Assembly (NCBI GenBank): GCA_018398765.1
Contig: JAHBMJ010000149.1
Location: 1 to 20,000, forward strand
Reading direction: 5' to 3'
From: Chromera velia
Taxonomy: Eukaryota > Sar > Chromeraceae
DNA: 20,000 bases
Of this stretch, positions 19,499 through 20,000 are shown one piece after another (positions within the stretch are counted from its first letter, which is position 1; each line of letters begins with the position of its first letter). The notes below the pieces were generated by a model that worked only from the letters and a program-made list of their open reading frames with translations, did not search any database and had not been told where the DNA came from. A program made the translations under genes and the position numbers.

Positions 19499-20000
19499 CT
19501 AAGGTATCAAACCCCACCCTCGGGGCCCGCCAAAGTTTGTTGCCCTGGCCGCTGCTGCATGATTGTTCATTGTTTGAGCCACGGCTCTGGACCCGTGTTG
19601 GCTTTCTAGCCTGAAAATCGATCTGAAACGGCATGTGATTTGGGCTTCCTCACTCTTCTTGTTTGCTTTATCAATCTTCTTCTGCGGCTCCCTCCTTTCC
19701 CACCCTAACGCTCCTTCGGTCGTCTCTAAGTTATCAATCGTCTCCTCATATTCTTTTGTTAGTCTCTCGATTGCCCGCTGCCTTCCGGTGATTCCTGCAT
19801 GTCTGGCCGCCAGAGCGTCTCCCTCTATATGTCCGTACCGTCCTGGACACTCCTCAAACACCCTCTGTCTGAATGACGCCCATCCCAAAAACTCATCTAC
19901 TCTGGCATGACATTCATTCAACAGAAAGCAGAAAAGCATCGAGTTGTCTCTTTTTCCCTCTTCTCTGTTGAGCCCTTCTCTTTTTGTGGCTGCCTTTCTG
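19499..20000 (-). CDS. Partial unrecognised protein, charged and probably helical
   Basis: An open frame runs from the window edge to a stop at 19499-19501, at least 166 codons, with an internal ATG at 19939. It includes DEFLGWASFRQRVFEECPGR, then a Glu/Lys/Arg-rich helical stretch (RQRAIERLTKEYEETIDNLE) with coiled-coil character. Towards the end it becomes less protein-like, so an intron or the border of a repeat may lie near 19620. The frame continues upstream past the ATG, so the true start is probably outside the window. I do not recognise the family. It may be a host gene or part of the element whose (ATCA)n-tailed end lies just downstream. Confidence 0.45.
   Translation of the reverse strand, partial: RKAATKREGLNREEGKRDNSMLFCFLLNECHARVDEFLGWASFRQRVFEECPGRYGHIEGDALAARHAGITGRQRAIERLTKEYEETIDNLETTEGALGWERREPQKKIDKANKKSEEAQITCRFRSIFRLESQHGSRAVAQTMNNHAAAARATNFGGPRGWGLIP

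Overview
This is nuclear DNA of a unicellular eukaryote. Genes are cut by GT-AG introns of about 110-600 bases, intergenic DNA is rich in simple repeats, and no prokaryotic operon or Shine-Dalgarno layout is seen. A flagellar radial-spoke-type LRR gene, a Chromera-style ankyrin gene and dispersed (TGAT)n/(ATCA)n-tailed repeats suggest a chromerid alveolate such as Chromera velia. That assignment is inference from style, not a database match.

Layout. 855-2615 (minus): a four-exon gene that I could splice in frame, encoding a 352-residue protein with two CCCH zinc fingers. 2616-3302: a short intergenic stretch between divergent genes. 3303-7940 (plus): a twelve-exon gene that splices in frame to 310 residues with about nine leucine-rich repeats, best matched to LRRC23/RSP15 of ciliary radial spokes. 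7941-8602: AT-rich DNA with palindromes. 8603-13360: a 4.76-kb element bounded by two near-identical direct repeats (TG...CA ends) and flanked by ACCT on both sides, read as a non-autonomous LTR retrotransposon on the minus strand. 13361-13831: repeat-containing flank. 13832-15601 (minus): an ankyrin-repeat gene broken by two single-base frame shifts. 16113-16520 (plus): a 135-residue protein with an acylation-type N terminus and a p97/VCP-interacting motif, SVIP-like. 16960-18955: a purine-rich 60-bp minisatellite. 18956-19498: AT-rich DNA and (TGAT)n repeats. 19499-20000 (minus): a partial, unrecognised coding region running off the window.

The genes do not form a pathway. Their products point to separate roles: RNA binding, flagellum, protein-protein scaffolding and p97/ER quality control. 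About half of the window is mobile or repetitive DNA. The strongest points for a second look are the SVIP-like gene, the repeat-matched introns of the LRRC23-like gene, the LTR element with no recognisable retroviral coding, and the frameshifted ankyrin gene. I saw no CRISPR, rRNA or tRNA gene and no defence system.
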